Source: Rheum nobile
Lineage: Eukaryota > Streptophyta > Magnoliopsida > Caryophyllales > Polygonaceae
Assembly: GCA_027886185.1 (NCBI GenBank)
Contig: WOAB01000040.1
Location: 9,982,001 to 10,046,000 of the forward strand
Reading direction: 5' to 3'
DNA length: 64,000 bases
Shown here: positions 57,075-64,000 of the stretch, in pieces
Position numbering within the stretch: the stretch's first letter is position 1
Layout: the number at the start of each line of letters is the position of its first letter
Program-made: the position numbers and the translations under genes
The notes under the pieces: model-generated
Databases searched by the model: none
What the model was told of the DNA's origin: nothing
What the model saw: the letters and a program-made list of their open reading frames with translations, nothing else

Positions 57075-60000
57075 TGTAAAAATCTCACATATGTCGGTAG
57101 TGTCACACGCCAATAATCTCAGACTTAAAAGTTCAAAGTCACCTCAAGCTTTAATCTGAATAATTATACTTAAATACAATTATGACAAAGAATAAATAGC
57201 AAAAGACCTGTAAAAAGAATACTCAATCTTTTATTAAAATCCTCTCGTAAATTGATAAGGCTAGTTTACAAAATAAAATGAAGTTACAATAGAAGACTTA
57301 TATAAACCCTATTAAATGTATTAAGAAGAGTAAATCGACACTAAACAACTTTAAAATAATATTACTTTAAAACACAACCTTCAACTACAAACATTTGTCT
57401 TCGATTTGTTACTTCAAGGTAGTCTGAGACCAACAACTGATGTGATGTATGAGACGGATGACACCAGTCAACCATGCAAGGAAAAGAAACTGTTGGTTAG
57501 TCTAATGAAAGACTATGCAAGGGTATTTATGTGAGGTTCAGTGTAGTCGTATGCCCTTGTTTCTCGAATAATACTCGATAAACGGTATATAACTACTATA
57601 CTGTCACTGAAACATAAGAAGATACATGATTCAAGAGAAGACTCCAATGAAACTGAGCCTTATGGGAAATATATGTATTTGTTTGAGAACATTTATAATT
57701 ATCACGACAAGATTTTAAAAACGACTCCTTTGAATATTTGAGTCTTCAACCCACCTCACCGCATAATGCAAATTCATATTGGAAAGGGGACTTACTTTAG
57801 ACAGGAGCTCAAGCGGTTTCCACATTGTACTTCTCGCCCGAAGTATATTAATTATGTGCATAAAAGCACTTATTTTCTTTAATTTCAAAACGTGCATTAC
57901 GTTAAAGCTTTTAATCCACATCACTCTCGGTACGAGATACATCAAGGGACGGATCCCGAATAATGGCACTAGCTAAGTGCACCACCACTTATATTCGAAT
58001 AAGGGTATGTCATGACCAAAAGTATTAGGGAAATAATCCTCTTAATACTAAGTTATAAAGAAACAGCTAAACCTCGCGAGGTATATAGCGTTCATACGAA
58101 TACTCGTGTTAACTAAGCGTACAAGTCCACACCAATTTCTACACCAAATTTCAACTAGCACCCTATAATAATAATAATAATATATATATAAGGGTTGTCA
58201 CTAGCAATATATACGACCTAGTATATAATTCATATTTTTCCACATCATTATAACACACAAGTTCCCAAACAGAAAATTGAACTATTTATCCCAACTTAAT
58301 TAAAACAATTAATTTATTATCAATTAGGGAAAATATGGAATAAATGCAAGAGCGAACCGCCACTTGTCTCAGATTAAGATGTCGGTTGAACGACATAACG
58401 TCGTATGGAAGAAAGTTGCTTAAAACCAGCGAATTGGATTTAGGGTTCGTTTCCGTTCCCAATAGCGATTCCAAGACGTACCCAATTCACATAAAAATAA
58501 ATTATAATGAGACAATTTATTCATAAATAAAAATTGAACGCAATCCATACTAGGTTCAATTTTAAAATGATTTAATCTTAAATAAATCAATTCATTTTTA
58601 GTAAACATATCGATTATTTATATTGTACTTAAATTAATCATTTAACTATATATCATATGCCTTATAATGTTAAATAATAACTAGCACCCTATAATAATAA
58701 TAACATATATATATAAGGGTCGTAACTAGCAATATATACGACCTAGTATATAATTCATATTTTTCCACACCATTATAACACACAAGTTCCCAAACAGAAA
58801 ATTGAACTATTTATCTCAACTTAATTAAAACAATTAATTTATTATCAATTAGGGAAAATATGGAATAAATGCAAGAGCGAACCGCCACTTGTCTCAGATT
58901 AAGATGTCGGTTGAACGACATAACGTCGTATGGAAGAAAGTTGCTTAGAACCAACGAACTAGATTTAGAGTTCGTTTCCGTTCCCAATAGCGATTCCAAG
59001 ACGTACCTAATTCACATAAAAATAAATTATAATGAGACAATTTATTCATAAACAAAAATTGAACGCAATCCATACTGGGTTCAATTTTAAAATAATTTAA
59101 TCTTAAATAAATCAATTCATTTTTAGTAAACATATCGATTATTTATATTGTACTTAAATTAATCATTTAACTATATATTATATGCCTTATAATGTTAAAT
59201 AATGAAATTATTTAACCCAAAATAATAGAATAAAATTATACATTTATACTTATTTTAATTTCAATACTAATAAAACTAAATTAACATAATCTTACCCAAA
59301 TTAATGTTAATTAGTCATCCAATCAAGATTAAACATAACAAAACACAAGAGCCGAATTCGCATATACTGAAAGCAATGGCTGAACACAATTTGGCGCTAT
59401 TCGTGCTCAATCGACCACCAAATGGCTCGTGGTTGGCGGCGTTGGGTTCGTGACTTCAATACGAAGATTTAGACACTTGCGTAGCTAGATCGATGCTCAA
59501 AGGATGGAGAATTTTACCCTAGAACTCACAAAAACGCATAATTATAGTCGAAACCTAAAACGTGAAATTGGATGAAATTGGTGGACGGTTGAAGGGGTAT
59601 TTAGAGGGTTATTGTAGCTTGGAATGTCCACGACACAATCGCGCAAATCACGTGATTTAATTGATCCCAATTTGTGCCAATTTCCAGAAATACGACAGCC
59701 ACGTAATTTCGACGTGTCTTCTTTCCCAGCTCAAATTCGAGCAAATAAGGAGTCAAAATCGGAGCCAAAATAGCCATGGAAACGGACCTCTTATGCGCGT
59801 GAAGGAGGTAGAAGAAGTTGCTGGTCGTGGCCACCGAATTTATGCATAATTACAATATTTTGCCCAACTTTTCAAGTTGTGGCAAAGGTACCCCTATTTT
59901 ACTTTTTAAAAATTACAAAAATTATCCAAACTTATTTATCACTTATCAGAAGTTTATATATTCGTATTAACCCAAATTTAAGATGATTTTTTTTTTAAAC

Positions 60001-60241
60001 TTTGGTTAGTTTTAAGCTTAAATCACATTTGCTTATAAATTTAATCATATTTAAATCTTAATTAATATTTTATTAATCTCAACTTAAATAATTTATGTTA
60101 CATTGATAAGTTTATTTAAATTTAAATTAACATAATGTTAAAATAAATTTAAATTTATTATGACTTAAAGGTATAACATATCCTTTATTATTAAAAAAAT
60201 TGTTACACTAGTATCTTTATGTAAAAATGAGGGTTATTACA
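57075..60241 (-). mobile_element. Large LTR of the TGTAATACCCC family, minus strand
   Basis: On the minus strand it starts TGTAATAACCCTC (60241) and ends near CATTTTTACA (57075). It shares in order the blocks of the LTR at 20256-22445 (GGCGTGTGACACTACCGA, GCACATAATTAATATAC, GGCGGTTCGCTCTTGC). It is 3.2 kb, partly because of a 526-bp tandem duplication. The flanks GTTCA and ATCCA match only partly, so whether it is a solo LTR is unresolved. ORFs within it are duplicates of chance frames. Confidence 0.72.
58153..59204 (-). repeat. 526-bp tandem duplication in the LTR
   Basis: The units start AACTAGCACCCTATAATAAT at 58153 and 58679, are nearly identical, and differ by scattered substitutions (for example GGGTTGTCACTAG against GGGTCGTAACTAG). 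Confidence 0.92.
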
Positions 60242-61524
60242 ATCCATTTTTTTTAGCACTACATAAATGCTTGGTTGTATGCTATTAGGGTGTTTTTAGG
60301 GGGGTGTTTGGCCGGATTCTCGCCTAGAATGCAATATAATGTATCAAATTATATTATTTTACATTAAATATTATCATTTTAAACAATTCAATGCATTAAA
60401 ACACATTATAATGGCGATCTAAATGGACCCTTAACCTAAAATTCATAAATGCTAACTAGTTTAACATAATATAGCCATAAAGTATTTTGACTTTGTATCA
60501 CTCATAATTACTGCGGTAAATTAAAAATATGGGATGTTAAATGGTCAACCAAAATGGGAAAATGTTTCTATTATCTTGAGGGTAGACTACCCTTATGAGC
60601 TAGTTGTCCAAGTGTACTAAAATTAATATTTTATGAAATGGAAAAAAGTTCACACATTGTTAGTTTTATTTAATTTTATTTACGTTTATAATAATTACCT
60701 ACTATTCCAAAAAAAAATGGAAATGGGATGGTGCATGGGGTCAAATTGGAAAGGGGTAGTGGCTAAAAAAATGGAAATGGGATGGTGCGAGTGGATGATA
60801 GTTTTGGAAAGGGATTCGGTTTCACACCGCTTTTTTTTTGTTTTCGCACCGCACAGTAAACGCTATGAGGTAGCGTTTAACTTTTTTTTAAACGCCCTAT
60901 CGTGGCGTGAAATTTTTTATTTTTTTGGATTTATTGAGATTTAAAAAAACGAAATCGGTTTGATGAAACCGGGCCGATTTTAAACGCTACGACATAGCGT
61001 TTAAAATCGACCCAGTTCCATCGAGTCGGTTGAATCTTAAACGCTATGACGTAGCGTTTGGATTTTCGGCCGTTAGAAACACATGTTTTAGTTTTGAGCA
61101 TTATGTTAGTGTACAATTGTGATAAATTATATAATTAGCTAGAATTAGAAAGCTTTTGTTTGAATATATATAGCAATAGGTGATTTGCACTCTTGTTCCA
61201 TCATGTAACGCGTAATACAAGGTGGTGACGTTATATATCGATCGATCGATTGAGAGGTTTTTGTATTCTTGTATTTGAATATTATATATGTATAGAAAAT
61301 TAAGAGAAACTTTTTGTCGTACTTATATGTATAAATTTCGTAAGTAGTAAGCTTGTAACCTTAGTAATGCATAATTGTTCGTTCAAGATTATAATAAATG
61401 TAATATTCATTAAAGATTATAATGAATCTAATATTTGTATAATTATAATTGTTCAGGGTTATTTTGGATGAAACACTTGAAAATGGAGATCTTGTAAGTA
61501 CTCAATCCAATGTGGATATTTCTT
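60242..61524. other. Non-coding region with AAACGC palindromes
   Basis: A duplicated ATGGAAATGGGATGGTGC block (about 60716 and 60771) is followed by four imperfect palindromes of the type AAACGC-N9-GCGTTT between 60855 and 61061. The rest is AT-rich and featureless. Open frames here are chance. Confidence 0.5.
60855..61061. repeat. AAACGC-N9-GCGTTT palindromic motifs
   Basis: Copies at about 60859-60877, 60889-60906 (degenerate), 60981-61001 and 61038-61058. The inner nine bases are variations of TACGACATA. The motif reappears as half copies beyond the satellite (63950-64000). Confidence 0.8.
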
Positions 61525-63934
61525 AATTATATACTATGGTTATATCGTATAGTTATATACTATTGTTATAAACTATGGTTATATCGTATAGTTATATACT
61601 ATTATTGTATCGCATAGTTATATACTATTGTTATATCGTATATTTATATCGTATAGTTATATACTATAGTTATATATTATGGTTATATCGTATTGTTATA
61701 TACTATTGTTATATCGTATAGTTATATACTATAGTTATATATTATTGTTATATCGTATAGTTATATACTATTTAGTTATATATTATGGTTATATCGTATA
61801 GTTATATACTATTGTTATATCGTATAGTTATATACTATGGTTATATTGTATAATTATATACTATTATTATATCGTATAGTTATATACTATTGTTATATCG
61901 TATAATTACATTCTATTGCTATATACTATTGTTATATCGTTTAGTTATATACTATAGCTATATACTATGGTTATACCGTATAGTTATATACTATAATTAT
62001 ATGTTATGGTTCTATCGTATAGTTATATACTATGGTTATATCGTATAGTTATATACTATAATTATATGTTATGGTTCTATCGTATAGTTATATACTATGG
62101 TTATATCGTATAGTTATATACTATTGTTATATCGTATAGTTATATACTATGGTTATATCGTATAGTTATATACTATTGTTATATACTATAGTTATATATT
62201 ATGGTTATATTGTATAGTTATATACTATTGTTATATCGTATAGTTATATACTATAGTTACATACTATAGTTATATCGTATAGTTATATACTATTGTTATA
62301 TACTATAGTTATATATTATGGTTATATCGTATTGTTATATACTATTGTTATATACCGTATAGTTATATACTATAGCTATATTTTATGGTTATATCGTATA
62401 GTTATATACTATGGTTATATCGTACAGTTATATACTATTGTTATATCGTATAGTTATATACTATGGTTATATCGTATAGTTATATACTATTGTTATATAC
62501 TATAGTTATATATTATGGTTATATCGTATAGTTATATACTATTGTTATATTGTATAGTTATATACTATAGTTACATACTATAGTTATATTGTATAGTTAT
62601 AGACTATTGTTATATACTATAGTTATATATTATGGTTATATCGTATTGTTATATAGTATTGTTATATATCGTATAGTTATATACTATAGCTATATTTTAT
62701 GGTTATATCGTATAGTTATATACTATAGTTATATACTATTGTTATATACTATGGTTTATATTATGGTTATATCGTATTGTTATATACTATTGTTATAGCG
62801 TATAGTTATATATTATGGTTCTATCGTATAGTTATATACTTCTGTTATATCGTATAATTATATACTATGGTTATATCGTATAGTTATATATTATGGTTAT
62901 ATAGTATAGTTATATACTATACTTATATATTATGGTTATATCATATAGTTATATACTATGGTTATATCGTATAGTTATATACTATTGTTACATCGTATAG
63001 TTATATACTATGGTTATATCGTATAGTTATATACTATTGTTATATACTATAGTTATATATTATGGTTATATCGTATAGTTATATACTATTGTTATATCGT
63101 ATAGTTATATACTATAGTTACATACTATAGTTATATCGTATAGTTATATACTATTGTTATATACTATAGTTATATATTATGGTTATATCGTATTGTTATA
63201 TACTATTGTTATATATCGTATAGTTATATACTATAGCTATATTTTATGGTTATATCGTATAGTTATAGACTATAGTTATATCGTATAGTTATATACTATG
63301 GTTTATATTATGGTTATATCGTATTGTTATATACTATTGTTATAGCGTATAGTTATATATTATGGTTCTATCGTATAGTTATATACTTCTGTTATATCGT
63401 ATAATTATATACTATTGTTATATCGTATAGTTATATACTATGGTTATATCATATAGTTATATACTACTGTTATATCGTATAGTTATATACTATTGTTATA
63501 TCGTATAGTTATATACTATTGCTATATACTATTGTTATATCGTTTAGTTATATACTATAGTTATATACTATGGTTATTTCGTATAGTTATATACTATTGT
63601 TATATACTATGGTAATATGGTATAGTTATATACTATTCTTATATCGTATAATTATATACTATTGTTATATCGTATAGTTATATACTATGGTTATATCGTA
63701 TAGTTATATACTATTGTTATATACTATAGTTATATATTATACCGTATTGCTATATATTATAGTTATATACTATGGTTATATCGTATAGTTATATACTATA
63801 ATTATATATTATGGTTATGTCGTATTGTTATATACTGTTGTTATATCATATAGTTATATCGTATAGTTATATACTATTGTTATATCGTATAGTTATATAC
63901 TATTGTTATATCGTATACTTATATACTATTGTTA
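61525..63934. repeat. AT-rich satellite array of 13-bp subunits
   Basis: About 2.4 kb alternates GTTATATCGTATA and GTTATATACTATT (last base T, G or A), giving a 26-bp unit and roughly 185 subunits. Higher-order repeats are visible: blocks of several hundred bases recur (for example around 62150, 62480 and 63030). Open frames of Y/I/V residues in it (62293-62798) are artefacts of the repeat. Confidence 0.95.
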
Positions 63935-64000
63935 GGATTTAAGGTTTAAATGTCGTGCTGTGGCGTTTAAAAATGTTATGTTATGGCGTCTTTAAACGCC
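63935..64000. other. Right flank of the satellite
   Basis: It contains half copies of the AAACGC motif (GTGGCGTTTAAA, then CTTTAAACGCC), suggesting the satellite lies within a larger element that continues past the window. Confidence 0.4.

Noticed and set aside
57070..60246. Target duplication for the large minus-strand LTR
   Set aside because: The flanks GTTCA and ATCCA differ at two positions, so a solo-LTR claim is not supported.
62293..62798. Open frames rich in Y, I and V within the AT satellite
   Set aside because: They are produced by the 26-bp repeat, which lacks stops in some frames; there is no domain, start context or codon bias.
61525..63934. Regular repeats as a possible CRISPR-like array
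   Set aside because: There are no unique spacers; the repeats are contiguous, and the DNA is a plant genome.

Overview
This window is nuclear DNA of a flowering plant, probably a eudicot. It is a nest of transposable elements, and I find no gene that is convincingly an intact host gene. The evidence is AT-rich intergenic sequence, Athila-type Ty3/gypsy retrotransposons primed by tRNA-Asp, hAT, CACTA, Mutator-like (MULE), Helitron-like and Stowaway elements, and captured fragments of plant genes. The species cannot be told from the sequence. Nearly every coding trace is a broken transposon gene.

Left third (1-17 kb). The window opens inside a deleted Ty3/gypsy element with its 3' LTR (to 2084). 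A solo LTR follows (2630-3949, 5-bp duplication ACTTC). Next is a CACTA element (5254-9447, 3-bp duplication ACA) with a transposase remnant and an inserted LTR fragment. AT-rich DNA then carries two short non-autonomous hAT copies (12089-12698 and 13718-14322, each with a perfect 8-bp duplication). The second lies inside a Helitron (13060-14501).

Middle (17-31.8 kb). A 7.1-kb hAT element (17010-24163, duplication ATGATGGA) has the same ends as the two short copies and holds a broken BED/hAT transposase. It is itself interrupted by the 3' end and LTR of a retrotransposon (LTR 20256-22445). It is followed by about 7 kb of Helitron-like ends and two clear Stowaway MITEs. A PIF1-like helicase remnant of a Helitron then runs directly into the next element.

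Right half (31.8-64 kb). A minus-strand Athila element (31827-53481) carries gag, protease, RT/RNase H, integrase and a downstream env-position ORF, all broken. Two younger elements interrupt it. The first is a gag-protease-only, Athila-derived element (33087-39833, duplication GTAAG). The second is a structure made of four LTR units in alternating orientation (43843-47803, duplication CACTT) that splits the integrase core. Beyond it lie two MULE-type foldback elements: one with telomere-like repeats, one carrying a piece of an NPF (nitrate/peptide) transporter gene. After these come a cluster of inverted repeats, a 3.2-kb LTR with an internal 0.53-kb tandem duplication, and a 2.4-kb AT satellite of 13-bp subunits.

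The most unusual signal is not a gene. Several unrelated elements carry short, CpG-rich, imperfectly palindromic motifs in clusters. These are CCGCGACCGCGG in four elements, GCACGGTTTGT paired with ACAAACCGTGC in the Athila, and AAACGC-N9-GCGTTT next to the satellite. They sit in comparable places: the first part of the LTR, a candidate intron before the env-position ORF, and a gag linker. In the LTR family seen at 6585 and 20256, the same slot holds different inverted-repeat sequences.
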